A stretch of 64,000 nt of DNA, from positions 8,210,864 to 8,274,863 of the forward strand of contig CM071574.1 in assembly GCA_036426205.1 (NCBI GenBank), written 5' to 3'. The translations under genes and the position numbers were made by a program. Source of the stretch: Ascaphus truei. Taxonomy: Eukaryota > Chordata > Amphibia > Anura > Ascaphidae. Below the pieces are notes generated by a model that was not told the DNA's origin, made no database searches, and saw only the letters and a program-made list of their open reading frames with translations. Below, piece by piece: positions 11,927 to 24,480 of this stretch (position 1 is its first letter; every line of letters begins with the position of its first letter).

Positions 11927-12699
11927 TAAAATATTTAGCAGTAAATTAGAAGTGTCAATTTTTTTTTCCTTAGAGCTCTTAAATCTCTAATAAGCTCTCT
12001 TTTAAGTGTATAAAACAATATACAGTTAACCTTGAGTTGAAGTTCTGTGCCCTTATTCCTTTGATTAATGCTCAGCGTCAAAGACTGAAATCTTAAATGT
12101 TTGTGAATGCAAGCATGAAATGGAATTCTAATAACTACGACAATGATATGAATTTACAATCTGTGTAGCCTGCCAAAGATAACTTGAAAAGGGAGTAATT
12201 TGTCTAGGCAAGCAAGGCCTCCCCCCTCCCCGACAACATGACATCTCCGAAAAGCCAACTTGATTTTGTGAATCTGCATTATCACCGTAATAATTGGTGC
12301 TTTTCTGTTTCTGTCTACAATAAGCATTTGCCATTTTTCTTTTTCATTTTGTCTTTGGTTCAAAGTTTTATTAGCTACATTGGACCTGGGTAAAAGTAGA
12401 TTAGATGTAGACTATAATACATTATTGGCATAGCAACATTTCCATTCTTCACAAATTAAATTATACACAGAGTTTTCAAAAGCGTCTAGGTTTCTTCAGA
12501 TGTACTCTTAGGTTTACATTTTATTTTCTTATCATGAGATCTTTCTCTAATTTAAGTCTGTATGTATTTATACTTCCATTTTTTTTAAACATTTGTTAGC
12601 ATTTACTTGACAGTCTTAATGCATTTGAGAGATTTTTTTTCATCCATGCACAATAATATGGTTACCGTTAATGTTACTTAAGTAATAATCAACGTAGAA

Positions 12700-12910
12700 C
12701 AGTGCGTTACTGGCCAATAATGCCCTGTTCTGAGGGGATTATTACGATTAAACGCTAAATGTAGGCTTTTTTCATAAAGAAGATGGAAGAGTTGGAGGCC
12801 CGAGGCGAAGCCGAGGGACTTTAACCCAGCCAGGGCATTATTGGCCAGTAATGCCCTGTTCTGAGGGGATTATTACTAATATAGGCTAAATCTAGGCTTT
12901 TTTCATAAAT
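12700..12910. repeat. Direct repeat of an 80-bp unit with palindromic start
   Basis: 12700-12779 and 12831-12910 are direct copies. Each begins with a 28-bp imperfect palindrome (CAGGGCATTATTGG then its complement in the second copy) and continues with ttctgaggggattattac and aggcttttttcataaa. Related aataatgcctggaatttta phrases recur near 13830 and 13875. Probably the ends of an unclassified DNA element that brackets the CA minisatellite. Confidence 0.6.
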
Positions 12911-13019
12911 AGACACTTTTGTATAGTTATATATAGATTTTTTTAAATTAAAATAAAATGGTTAATACATTAAAGCACCTCTATACACACTTACACTGCA
13001 GATATGTATATCCACACAC

Positions 13020-13114
13020 TGCCGCCCCCTCTGTGTACACACTCCCACACCCACACACAACAGCTCTACACACACACAACACAAACTTCTGCTACATCCA
13101 CTCTGCTGCTTCTG

Positions 13115-13164
<50 letters not shown>

Positions 13165-13225
13165 GCAGTACACACACACCACACCACACAGCGCTGCAGA
13201 TACCACACAACACACACGCTGCAGC

Positions 13226-13271
<46 letters not shown>

Positions 13272-13600
13272 CAGCAGACACACATACACACACACACTCT
13301 GCAGCAGACACACATACACACACACACACACACTCTGCAGCAGACACACAGCAAACTGCTGCTACATCCAAACTGCTGCTTCTGCTATACACACTCAACA
13401 CCACTACACACACGCCACACACAAACTCTGCAGACGCACACACACAAACTCTGCAGCAGACGCACACAAACACTCTGCAGCAGACGCACACACAGCAGCA
13501 GGCACACAAACTCTGGCACAGCAGACACACACACACACGATAGACAGAAACAGCAGCTACAAACAAACTGCAGACAGACACTTACTTTGCAGCTACAAAC
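13020..13600. repeat. CA microsatellite and CTGCAGCAGACACA minisatellite
   Basis: Long (CA)n runs at about 13117-13162 and 13229-13267, between irregular units built on actctgcagcagacacac. Open frames across it on both strands are only products of the repeat. Confidence 0.95.
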
Positions 13601-13962
13601 ACACACTCTCCCTCAACTCAACTGTCAATGGAGCTGTGTTCACGGAGGGAGAGGGAGGAGTCACTGCCTGGCTACTGCTTCCTGACCAATCCCCTGACCT
13701 GTCTGAGAGCTGTTCCTGCCTCCTGACCAATCCCCTGCCCTTTCTCAGAGCTGTTATGACAAAAGGAAAAACTGATTGGCTAGATATAAACACGTTGCAA
13801 GCTACCAAAGATTCTGGGCATTACTGAATGAATAATGCCTGGAATTTTAACCAATCAGAGAGCAGGGATTTCAATAATGCCTGGAATTTTACAGTTTTAG
13901 CCTATAATCTGTGTTTAACTTAGTTTCTGGTGGCAATGTGAAAGATATGTTGAGCAGAACGG

Positions 13963-14652
13963 TGTTAGTGCTCACCACACCACAAACAGGACTTAGACCG
14001 CGGGGCTGAGGTGGGGATACAGATAACCGCCGACCTACAACCACAAGACCAGGTCCGGATTGCAGAGTCAGGGTCGTATAGCCGGGTCAGGGTAGGAGAG
14101 TTTGGGTAGATCAAGGTACTTGCCGTAGTCAGGGGTTGGAGAGAGAAGAGTAGTCATTATCCGTGGTCGAGGAGAGAGCGGGAGTCCAGTAAAGAGCCGA
14201 GGTCCAGGGTTACGAGAAAACAGAGGTCCGGGCATGAGCTGGGGTCACAACGAAGAGAACAAGGCAACGGCACTGCACAGCAGCGAGCAGCTTGTAGCCT
14301 TAACAGTAGTATATGCTCAGCCAGTATGTTGGATGACTGGCTCGGTACTTAGGGCAGGCAGCCAATGGTAATGGCAGCACAAAGCTGCAGGGTAACGAGA
14401 AATCAGACATGGGCTGTCCACTGATGGGCAGGGGCGGAGTGCATCGCAGGGGAGCAGTAATTCACTGAATTAAACCCTTGCGTGGTTCTGGAAATGCGCC
14501 GCCGCTTTGTATTGGAGACAGGAGCGTCCTCCGTCACGAGAGGTGGTGCAGGGGCGGAGCCTAGGTCCGGTGCCAGCAGGAGTATTGCGGCGCTCATGCG
14601 AGGGGCGTCGCCCAATGCGTCATGGGGGCGGGACCGAGGTCCAATCCTGACA
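13963..14652. mobile_element. Solo LTR with 5-bp duplication AACGG
   Basis: A 690-bp unit starting TGTTAGTGCTCACC and ending CCAATCCTGACA (TG...CA), with AACGG on both sides (13958-13962 and 14653-14657). There are no internal genes, so it is the remnant of LTR-LTR recombination. Orientation is uncertain; the TGTCAGGATTGGACC end on the - strand resembles the 5' end of frog Ty3/gypsy LTRs. Confidence 0.85.
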
Positions 14653-15777
14653 AACGGGGAACCCTGTTTTCTCTGAATCCGTTTTGCATTTGACGGTCGG
14701 AACATAAAATTGCAAATTCACAAATTTCGAGTAACGAGAATAAAAACACTTGTGGTTTAATGAGCCACTTTGCCTCGTAGAGAGAGGCAAGGTTAATTAA
14801 TGTGACTGATTATTAAAGTCAGATTATTGGGGGGTGTAGTCCTATGCCACAAACACCTAGAATCTAGACTAATCATAAAGCTGGATTTCACATGGCTTTA
14901 AACCTTTAGTGTATAATTGAAATTAACTTGTGTGTGTGTGTGTTGCAAGCTCAAGGGAATAACATCAGTGCAGATATGTTTACTTCGGAATCTGTTTGGT
15001 TTTGGATTTTTCCTGTGTGTGGAGATATGCCAATCTATCAGATTCTGGAGACGCGCCAACTTCTCGCTGAGGAATGCCAGGGGGAAATTCAGACTCCAAA
15101 AAAAACAATAGTGATTCTTTCCGATGAAGTATTCTGTGTTTGTCACACAGTACCAGTAACCTACTGTTCTTCTTCTTCTTTTTTTGGGGGGGATACTTTG
15201 TGCCGTGAAGCTTGTTTTTGTGCTTATTTACTTACCCTGTTTGCGCTTTCCTCTGCAAACATTACTAGATTTCAGTCGCCCACTCCCTCCCCCATGTACA
15301 CAGCTGTGTGTTTAGCCTTTTTTAAATGAACGGCAAATGGAATTTTTAGACTTGTTCTTTTTCGCTAGGTTGTAGTCAACAAGATATAGTAACGGCAGCC
15401 AAGTTAAATAATCTTTTCTCTCAAAATGAATATTCTGCGGTGTACTTGGTAACACTGACGATGTTTGTACTTTCTAGCCCACCATAGCTCCATCAGAATA
15501 AAGAAACGATTAGTCACAACATAAAGGTAACTTGCAGGTTGGTTGTGTTTATTTAAGCATGAAACGCATCTTCCCAACAGTAGGTCTATCTGAGCTCTGA
15601 ACAACAGTAGGTCTATCTGACAACAGTAGGTCTATCTGAACCCCTGCTCTAAGCCACTAGTTTCAACAAACGTTGGTGGTCCCTAGATACCTTTAGTAGT
15701 CCTTGAAGCCCTTAGACACACACTTTAAGCAGCTCCTGGCATTAATATTGCGGCCAACATTTCATTCATTATCATGC

Positions 15778-15803
15778 CTTGATAAAGCGCCACGGGGTGA
15801 AAC
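15778..15803 (+). ncRNA. Degenerate hammerhead-ribozyme-like core
   Basis: cTTGATAAA, then a 4-bp stem (CGCC, loop acgg, GGTG), then AAAC with a GCGT short stem III and ta. The layout matches the hammerhead core CTGANGA - stem II - GAAA, but C3 and G8 are changed. It lies in a dispersed repeat ending in aataaatagctttattttt. Confidence 0.3.
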
Positions 15804-18422
15804 GCGTAGGTTGGGAGATACCTCCGTTTTTCTTATACATGGCCTAATAAATAGCTTTATTTTTCTGGGAAAGCACTCTGTGTTTTTTTTCTGGTTGTTC
15901 CACAAGTAGTGCTCCCTTTCTCTCCATTTTTCTTATTTCATTGATGGAGGCTGATTTATAGAATGAGGTCTAATATAAATATTATGATACATGTATGTAC
16001 AAATTATACTGATTAACCAATTGTGCAGTGATCAGTATTGCTCCAGGATAAGGAAAAGTTTGAGACGGAGGCTGGATGGAAATTGGAAAGATTTGCCATG
16101 TAGAGATTGATTTTTTTCTTTTCTTTTATCGAGAGGCTTTGAGGTGTGTGATTATACGCCGTAAAACAGGGCTCTTTAATAACTTGCGTCCGCTTGTCGA
16201 TATCCAGCCTGCAGAGGGTCTTGAGGTTGCTCTGGGATTGTCTGCACTTAACTGCAATTAAATTAGCGCGTACAGTTTTCCATATTGAAGCTCACTTCTG
16301 CACATGGTTAATATAAATATATGATACAAATAATATAAATGTTTGCACAATGTAAGCATGATATTTTTACATCTTCTTAAATGTACATTAAATTACATTC
16401 CAAAGCTTTTGTGGCCTGACCCTCCTACTCGTAATATTTGTTCCTCTTCGGCCCCTTTTGGAAAACTAGTTGCAGAGCTCTGCCGTAAAAAGTCCTACTG
16501 CTGCATGTTCATTTTGATGGGGGCAGAGGTATTCCCAACAGGAACTACTGCTTTAAAGCTATTTCTCCAGCGAGCATATTAGCCATCTGAAGACAGGCAT
16601 CGTGCTGAGGCCAGAGAGCTCTGTCTGGAAGCGGCCGTGTAAAAACGGGAAAAATAACAAGCAGATAGCGTGTCCTGCTGGTTGCAGGAGCTTTAAAGAA
16701 GCAAACACAAGGGTGAGGATGGATGAGATGGCTGCGTGTGTCGTGTCATTGTCAGACACAGTGGAATCCAGAGCACCAAATTAAAGAAGGTGGGAAAAAC
16801 GGAGAAAGCCAACCAGTTTCTTAATTCCCCCCCCTGTTCAATCCTCAAAAACAGCCCACGGGCTGGTGCAGAACTCTCTCAGCCGTTTCAGTGGTCTTAT
16901 GAGCTTCTTTGTGAGAAGGATACAACAAAAGACAGGAATGCCCAATGCTACATCCAATGTGACAAAAATACATAGTAAAATACTTCAATATTCTCGTGAG
17001 TAAGGTCATTTAGTTAAACCCTTATGCCAAAGCGTCTTTGTGAGAAGGACCAGAGGACCCTGATGTCCCTTCTTTGAATTAACAAAAATTCCCCCCAGCT
17101 CCGAGGTGGCATTTGAAATCTGTGCCAGATCTAAGAAACAGGAATAACGATCTTGTTACATGTTACACAGCTTGGAGCACAAAATGGTGCAGTGCGTCAA
17201 AACCAGTGTTTGTGTGTTAATATGTATACCCCAGTGAGTCACGAAGAATATTAATATGACTGACTGTGTTCTCACCTATAAATCAAATAATGGATTTCTC
17301 TTTTAGGACTGTCCTTATTTTTAGATATGGTCTGCCTTGGTTTTTATGCAGCACATTTTTGTTGCAGACTTTGTTCCTGTTCCTCCTGCATTGTAAATTG
17401 TGCTGGACTTGTTACATGATCTTACTCAACGCAGTTTGTATTTGTGTATAAAACATCATATATGGCATCCCTGTACATTGTTGACCAGAACAGTACCTGC
17501 AGTAAATTGAAATGTAATTGGTAACACGAGACCTAGGGTGCAATGATGGCTTGTACAAAGTCACACAAGGGTGCTGTATCACACTCCCACTTCAGAGGCT
17601 AGTTTTTTTTTAAAACAGCTGTTCATCTTCCCTATTTTAAAATATCCTGCGATGCAGGCATCACATAACATATGGTGCTTTAAAGGCAAAGCCAAGCAAG
17701 AAATATATATTTACAGAATAAAAGAGGCATATTGAGGGCCTACGGAGTTTAAAGTAGAAATACCCTTTGTAGCCTGTCATGGGAACTTTTTCTAAATTGG
17801 CTTTCATAATTAAAACATGCACGGAGCAGTCTTCATCCGGAGCTTCAGTTTCCTTTCAAATATGAAATGCTTCAGTTGATTCAAGGACACATGACTTCAC
17901 ACACACAAACTTTTTGTAACAAATTATTTCCCAAAGGCCTTGGGATACGATCACTTCTCCATGGGCTTAATTGTTAACATCGAAATGTAAAAAAAAAAAA
18001 AAAGTTCTCTTTTGAAGAAAATAAGTGATTATAGATCTGTATGTTTTGATGTATCTGTGGCAGCTTCTGTGACACCCAAGTTCTGACCCAATCTGCATTG
18101 TGATCACATAATGTAGTTTATGAACAAACTAAAGCTACATATCAGATGTTTTACTTGGCTAAAAGTGTCCCAGGTTCTAATATAATAAAGATGACTGGCG
18201 GGGCAAATGTATTTTGTGGCAGTTAGTGCAGAGGTAATGCTGAGAATTTTGGGGTCCATAGCAAGCATGTATCAGGGCCCCAAACCCTCATAGCATCTGG
18301 CCCATTTAAAGCTGCAGACCAAGCAGTATTCTACTGTATGTGTGTTTTAAAAAAAGAATTAACTAAATTAGTTCTGTACTAGGAGAAAATACTTGTAGGA
18401 TTTTTTTTTTTTTTAAACAATT

Positions 18423-18790
18423 CTGAATGACATTTTTAATGTATTATGTAACAAGCATCTTTTTTTTCTATAGCCACCATTTACACCGTTACGTCCCCTT
18501 CCTCTTCTGAAACAGGATCTGGCACACTCTTTTTTTGGGACCCCTGCCCTCTCTAGCAGTGCCCCAATTGTATCTAGTGACTCCCTGGTCGTATGATTTT
18601 CCCCACTGAACTTTGCAACTTTGGTGCTTTTTTGCTGCACTGATAGCCATTTAGTGAACCCCCGAGCCAAATCTTTGCCTGACAGATCGGCAACATAGCT
18701 AATTACTTATCATTGTGTGGATTGTATTGATGCACATATTAAAAGGAAGGGGGGGGGGGAGAGAGAAACACAGTTTGGACTGCAGCTTTA
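18423..18790 (+). repeat. Unclassified dispersed repeat, copy 2
   Basis: The partner of 131-480, with the same order of blocks. It differs mainly in homopolymer lengths and a G-run at 18751-18760. Confidence 0.75.
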
Positions 18791-19259
18791 GGGTAGGTCC
18801 CCGACCGCCACGTGCGCTCCTCTCAACAGCCCGTTGCCTTCTCAATATCAGTCCCCGGTGCCTCCTCGCTTCCTGGCTCATTGCAAGGTGGGCGTGCAGA
18901 GGCGCGTGCCGTGGGGCCTTGGCTTTAAGCTCCAAGTCTTGCAACACGTTACACCATTACAGCACAAAAATGGTTAAAATAGGCATTGATTTCTTTCAAC
19001 TAAGTAAATACACTACGTGCATAATTACTGTAGGAAGTCCTTGTAAATTGTCCCTTTTAAACTGCTACAAAACTTATATTTAATTACTTTGTGTTTGGAA
19101 CAGTCTCTGAATGTATGCTTCCTGAACTTCTCACTCACTGCCTGTGTTGCTGGCCGTGAAGGGAGTAAGAGTGTGTCTGTCTCTTAGCTTGCCGCGACCC
19201 CTCGGTAGACTGGTTAAAGTGCTTGCTATTCGCTATTAAGAAATCCTATTGTGTTTCAG

Positions 19260-19331
19260 GTTGAAAGCTGGTGCCCTCGGCTACCGTGGAGAGCCATTAA
19301 TCCCAATGATGAAGCAGATAAAAGGACTATG
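19260..19331 (+). CDS. MGAT5: MGAT5 exon c: Cys-Pro-rich connector
   Basis: Twenty-four codons, residues 192-215: VESWCPRLPWRAINPNDEAD followed by KRTM. The acceptor is ttgtgtttcag and the donor gtaaac. The WCPxLPWRAxNP core matches MGAT5, while the last residues (KRTM against HNSL in human) are the most diverged of any exon here. That fits an exposed linker just before the start of the crystallised catalytic region, around human residue 214. It is separated from the previous exon by 8.8 kb and from the next by only 0.95 kb. Confidence 0.93.
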
Positions 19332-20277
19332 GTAAACTAAACGGTAGCCTTCATAGCATATGCCTTTGCACATCCATGTAGTATTACTCCAGCTATGCAT
19401 TATATTGCAATCGTTTCCCCCGTTAGCTGTGCTGGAACATCTCAAAATGGTGTGGAATCCTCGATTTTAGAATTGGCATTCTCCCGACCATACATTCAAC
19501 AGCGGGCAAAGCTGATATTTTAGTTTTACCATTTAGTTTGCCCACAAAATGATATAAAAATACCAAAAAGTAAGTAAATAGTAAGGTATGTGGAAATACA
19601 AATCCAGCTCCCCTGCAAATGTTCTTTGCACATAGTTGATCCCATTGAATTTGCCATGAATTATGTCTATAATTTTCATTGAATATCGTCCTTCGTTTTT
19701 GTCTTGCAGTTTTTTCTCTTTGGATTGGGAAAGCTGTAGATTAAAGGAGCAATCCATGCAATATCCTACATGTGTTTTTTTTTTTTTTTTAATCAGTTCT
19801 GTAGTACTAGATAAAAATAATAATGTAGTAAATATTTTTGTAATTAATACAATTTTCAATGAGTTAATATACAGAGCATCCTTTGATTTCTATAGCAGGT
19901 TTCAGCATACTTCCCCAGCAGTGCAACGTTTTTGCAACACGTTTCTGTTTGTGATCATTTGTTGCTGATATTCCCAGCAGTTTGAGCAGCAAACTAAGAA
20001 TGTTACCTTAGTAATTTGAGGATACATTGCAGCTGCTCAGTTACTGACTGAAGGATTGATTTGAAACTGAAAGGCAGCCATTTAGTGAACCCTGGGAGCA
20101 GAATTTTTACCAATCGATCGGCAGTTTAGGTCATTTGTTTTCAATAACGGCAGCATATATTAAGACCCCCTTTTTTAAGTGCTATTTGGTCTATCTTTAA
20201 ATAAAGAGGACGGCATTCTGTTTATCATAACTGATAATTAAATGCATTATGGTGATTTTCTTACAAACTGGTTTCAG
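19332..20277 (+). other. Intron c-d
   Basis: The shortest intron (0.95 kb). Around 19740-20150 is an AT-rich repeat-like stretch that shares phrases such as gcagccatttagtgaaccc and gatcggca with the copies at 131-480 and 18423-18790, so it is probably a diverged or partial member of that family. Confidence 0.8.
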
Positions 20278-20439
20278 GCTGAAATCCGCACTGATTTTGA
20301 ACATCTCTACAAAGTGATGTCGAGGCACGATGAATTCCGGTGGATGACTTTGAGAATAAAGCGGATGGATGATACTTGGATCGAAGCGATCAAGTCACTT
20401 GCAGAGAAGCAAAATCTTGAAAAGAGAAAGAGAAAAAAA
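20278..20439 (+). CDS. MGAT5: MGAT5 exon d: helical segment and basic KRKRKK motif
   Basis: Fifty-four codons, residues 216-269, from AEIRTDFEHLYKVM to SLAEKQNLEKRKRKK. The acceptor is ctggtttcag and the donor gtatgt. The exon ends exactly with the six-residue basic run KRKRKK, which in mammalian GnT-V (264-269) is the site proposed to release heparan-bound growth factor from secreted enzyme, independent of catalysis. The run is intact here. Substitutions relative to human are conservative (for example MDDTWIE for MADAWIQ). The segment is predicted mainly helical and packs on the N-terminal Rossmann-like domain. Confidence 0.96.
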
Positions 20440-20682
20440 GTATGTTGGATTTTTTTTTCCATTGGTGCTTTGTCTAATTTGTTTGGGGAGAGGGCTGTTG
20501 GCACGTTAAATTATGCACGTTTCCTAAAACTGAACGTGTAGAAAAGGAATCTGTTGAACTAGTTTGTAATTTAGGGTGTCTAAGAAGGGATCTCGCATGC
20601 ACATTTAATTAATTTATCCTTCAACAGAAATTAAATATTGAAACTGTTGAGGCGCTGCCAATAGCCCCACATGTACATGTAA

Positions 20683-21033
20683 GGCCGCGCTCATGGTGGC
20701 GTCGTCGCTATGTGTGCACATGCACTTCCGGGAGTCTTACCTGATTTCCTATTGTAGTTCCTCAAGTGCCCGCTGCCCCTAGCGGCGCTGTAGCGCGTCG
20801 ATGCTGGTACATTTTGGCCCGACAAGTAAATTTGTGATTTCGGGCTGCAGTCGAGTGACGCCCGCGTCACGTGAGCTGGCTCAGCCAATGAGGATGAACC
20901 AGCTCCATGACGCGTTCATCACGCCCCCGATCACCTCCCCAATCTCCTGCAGCCTATTGCATACATCGCGGGGGCTGCAGGAGTATGCGCAGTGGCACAC
21001 ACGGTAGCCCGCGCCGCCACCATGAGCTCGGCC
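20683..21033. mobile_element. GC-rich foldback element, TAA duplication
   Basis: A 351-bp element with inverted ends GGCCGCGCTCATGGTGGC and GCCGCCACCATGAGCTCGGCC-type, TAA at 20680-20682 and 21034-21036. The core cgtcacgtgagctggctcag and accagctccatgacgcg is shared with 1016-1374 and 31466-31735. Confidence 0.75.
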
Positions 21034-21317
21034 TAAGAGGTATGGGTTTACAGCTGCATATTTCTATCCTATACCTAAGTGAAGCAAAGAAGATTGTTGT
21101 GGTTTCCAATGTTCCATGTGAATGTTCCCATTAAAGTAATTTTCTTACATTTTGGCCTATCCGTTCTCTTTCTATTTTACCATTTTTGTTTTTTAGGGCT
21201 GTGAAAACGGCTGCGCAAACTAAAGCATGGATTGTGAATTTGTCTCACAAGATCGCAGCCAGCTTTTCCCTTCCCTACAGCAACTCACTGTTAATGAAAG
21301 CCGCATTTGTTCTGTCT

Positions 21318-22210
21318 TATTAAGGGGGGGGGGGGGAGAGCCGGGTCAAGTGCCCTGGCAGGGTGGCTGTGGGGGGCCCAGCCAGCCGGTGCTGGAAGTT
21401 GGGCCGGCCAGAGCTCGAGCCCAACTTCTTTGCCCAGCTGTCGGTCCTCTCAGTGCTGCCGGACTCGGCTCTCCCCAGCTGCGTGCCTGCCTGCCTCTCC
21501 CCCACACTCTCTGCCTCTCTCTGACTCTGGTGCTCGCCGGGCCTCTCTGATGTTGGCTCACCTGCATATGAGAGAAGCTCGGCGTGGGACAGTGAGGGGC
21601 GCCTGCTGCTGGGGGGGCCGGGGCCCGACGGCATTGAAAGCTCCAGCAGCTGGGCAAAGGACTGTTTTATCCAGCCGCCAGGCCCCCCGTCTCTTCCAAG
21701 CTGCGGGCCTCCCTCACTGTCCCGTACTGGGCCTCTGACGTCGACACGCAATGGCATGAGAGCTTGGTGCGGGAGAGTGGGAAGCCCGGCAGGAGGTCCG
21801 CAGCAGCTGGGGGAGAGTCGGCGGAACCAGAGGTCTGAGACCGTCCCCAAGGGAAGTGTCTTGTGTATGTATCTGGGGGGGCGGTGTTTTTTTTGGGTGG
21901 GTAGGTGTATCTATTTGGGGGGGTTGGGACGGAGGGTTTGTATGTATTGTTGAAGGGGGCTTGTATGTATTTTTTTTCTGTATGTACGGGGGGGGGTTTG
22001 TATATGTTTTGTGGGGGGGAGTAATTAGTGTGTGTGGGGTCGTGTGAAGGGGGGAAGAGTGAGATCGTTGGAGTGAGGAGGGGGGATTGAGGAAATGGGA
22101 GTGAGGTAGTGGGGGACAGAGTGAGTGGAAGAGAGAGGGCAAGAGTGAGACGAGGAGGGGGCTTGCGAGGTATGAAAGGGGGGGGACTTGCAAGACCGCC
22201 AACACGGGGG
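21318..22210. repeat. G-rich unclassified block
   Basis: Begins with a run of 13 G near 21326, is GC-rich to about 21860, then becomes G/T low-complexity (runs such as tgggggggtt) and GA-rich to 22200. The long open frames on both strands (up to 228 codons) are Pro/Gly/Ser-rich and match no family I know. It ends near ttgggcccccagaaaatagc. Treated as repetitive, not as a gene. Confidence 0.5.
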
Positions 22211-23314
22211 GCCTGTCAGATCTTGTTTTGGGCCCCCAGAAAATAGCTAAATAGATTATAATTTTGACTTGGTCATGAATTTGATTTAGAATGGCCGACA
22301 GCAGTTGGTTTACAGTGAAAGCATAACATGCATACATACTGCACTTAAGATTATGTAGGAAACAACTAAGCGCTACAAACTGTAGATAAGCGATCAGCAT
22401 GGCTGTGCTTTCACCTCAGTGCTGCTCCCTTATGTTGCGAGGTGGAACTGCACCTGTAAGTGCCGCTTTTACACGCCCTGAACTCTACTGAAAGTTGGTT
22501 ATAAGCTGAAGAAGGAAAGAGGAAGCCGCGCATATTTCTGCGTTTATTGCGTTCTGTCGCCACGGACACATGCTCAAAATGTACGAGCATGTTGGGACTG
22601 CTAAAGCCGTCTTTCCCCACCCAATTTCATCTTGCGCAATGCCATTGCTTCTGCGTGTAATTATTCTCTGGCAATGGCGTGAAATCTTCTTTTTGTTTCG
22701 TGAAGCATTTGTCTAAAAGGAAATGACCTTCACACTTGACTGACCATGCATCGCGAGTCTCTGCTATTTGGGCTGTGAAATTATGCTTTTTCCTTTTTAA
22801 TATCATCTCTGTTGTAATTTTGAAGAAAAAAAAACTTGGTTTTAGCGATGCCTAAATCCATTGTGAACTTTCCATGGTTTAAAGTCCTCAATACATTTTT
22901 AAAGCACTGTCCGTATTAGGCAATTACCTTTAAAAAAAAATTTAAAAATCATTTATTTGAACTAATAATTGATATTTTAGGACAAGCTTTCCAGAGTTGT
23001 TCTCTCTACTTCAACTCAGTAAATACTGATTTACAAAGGATTCCATGAGTTTAACAGAGATGTAAAATCTATTATGACAATCTAAGGCAGAGAATGACTG
23101 ACACTATCGCAACTGAGCTACTGTAACACTGCGAGGAATGCGTAATTCATAAAGCACGGTCCCAACTACAATCTGACGTCATCCACCGCTGTGGAACGGA
23201 GCTGGGCGACTGCGCGCACAATGAATATTTTATATATCTTTGCTGCCGTTCTTGTAGTTTGCTTTAGCTAAGGACTGCTGATGTCTAGTTGCAGAAGAGC
23301 TTACTGCACCTGTA

Positions 23315-23504
23315 CAGAGGGATGCTCATCCCCTGTCCTCAAAACCCCGCAGCAGCTCAGGGTTTAAGGATATCCCTGTTGCAACCACAGGTGGCCCAGT
23401 CTTTGACTGAGCCTCTGATTGAGCCACCTGTGCTGAAGCAGGGGTATCCTTAAAACCTGACCTGTTGGGGGGGTGGGGAGGGGACTGGAGTTGAGCATCC
23501 CCTG
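23315..23504. mobile_element. Palindromic hAT-type MITE
   Basis: A full-length copy, left end CAGAGGGATGCTCA, right end GAGCATCCCCTG. The left arm is more diverged than the right. No legible target duplication. Confidence 0.75.
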
Positions 23505-24102
23505 TTCTAGTATACCAATAGTTTTGAAAGGTCCCTTAGCTATCTGTAATATTTTTCAGTTGGAATGTGGAATAAAGATAAAGATAGAACAGAGCTGGGG
23601 CGCAAGGTCAATATGATCATATATTTTGGTTACATCAGACACAGAATAAAAACAACCAATTAGTGTCTCATAAAAAAATAAGAATAAACTTTTGTAACCC
23701 GTTGTTGAAATGATCATGTTGATGAAGTGTTGCCCAAAGGCATGATTAATGTGATGAGCATCACATATAGTAATTTCCTGCTTGCGAGGCAAAATAAATC
23801 CTATACGGCGACAAACCCAACTGACTTCTAACTCTTTATACAGACCCCTAGTGCTGGGTGAGTTGGCATCGAAAGTGGCAATTAATTGATTATTTTTAGT
23901 AATAATAATTAAAAAAAAAAATACATTTACAAACTGGATCGGCACTCAAAGTAAGTAAAAGGAAACCCCAGGCAGTGCTGAAAAGCTGTTTAATCCAGCA
24001 GGCATAAGCTTATAGGGGTCTATGTTGAAAGGGATAAGACGCAAAAGGTGACACTGTGCTCATTTGCATGTAATTTCCCAGAATCCTTGGCTGCAGTGTA
24101 TG

Positions 24103-24480
24103 CAGTGGCGGATTTCCCGTTAGGCTCGGGCATAGGATGGCAAAATTTGGGAAGCGGCAAAAATGTTGGGCCCCCACATACATTTGCTGCGCTCTCGGGT
24201 CCATCGGGCGTAATGGGAAGGCACTGAGCCGAGGCGGCGGCCGCCGCCTTACTGCGTACCTCCTTCTCCAGAATCGCAGCGTGAAATGACGCCGCGGACG
24301 TAACCAGCGTTACCATGGCAATGAGACGCCGTGCGACGTCACGTTGGTGACGTCCGCGGTGTCATTTGATGCTGCAATTAAGGAGGAGGGCGGCAGCAAG
24401 GAGGCGGCCACCATAGCCAAGGGCCATGGGGCATCTACCGTTTGCCTAGAGATAATGGGGAAAGACGGGGTTGTAGACCT
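24103..24480. mobile_element. hAT-type element, left end intact
   Basis: Starts CAGTGGCGGATTTCCCG, the same terminus as the well-bounded element at 48064-48411, and shares caaatgacgc- and gtgacgtc-type internal CpG palindromes with it. The right end is not found, so it is truncated or rearranged; the end coordinate is an estimate. Confidence 0.55.

Larger units (their letters stand above)
10455..19259 (+). other. Intron b-c
   Basis: An 8.8 kb intron holding a TA-flanked MITE, an LTR-like block, a tandem/palindromic block at 12700-12910, a CA minisatellite, a solo LTR, a hammerhead-like motif and a dispersed repeat at 18423-18790. The stretches 11930-12690, 14660-15770, 15860-18420 and 18960-19259 show no gene or classified repeat. 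Confidence 0.85.

Noticed and set aside
12958..13827. A 289-codon open frame on the + strand and long frames on the - strand
   Set aside because: The translations are Thr/His or Cys/Val runs made by CA repeats. No splice sites or protein family.
21714..22400. A 228-codon Pro/Ser-rich frame on the - strand
   Set aside because: It lies in G-rich low-complexity DNA with no recognisable domain, and competing frames of similar length exist on both strands.
23556..23945. A 129-codon frame on the - strand
   Set aside because: It matches no family I recognise and overlaps a dispersed repeat phrase found elsewhere in the window. Not enough to call a gene.
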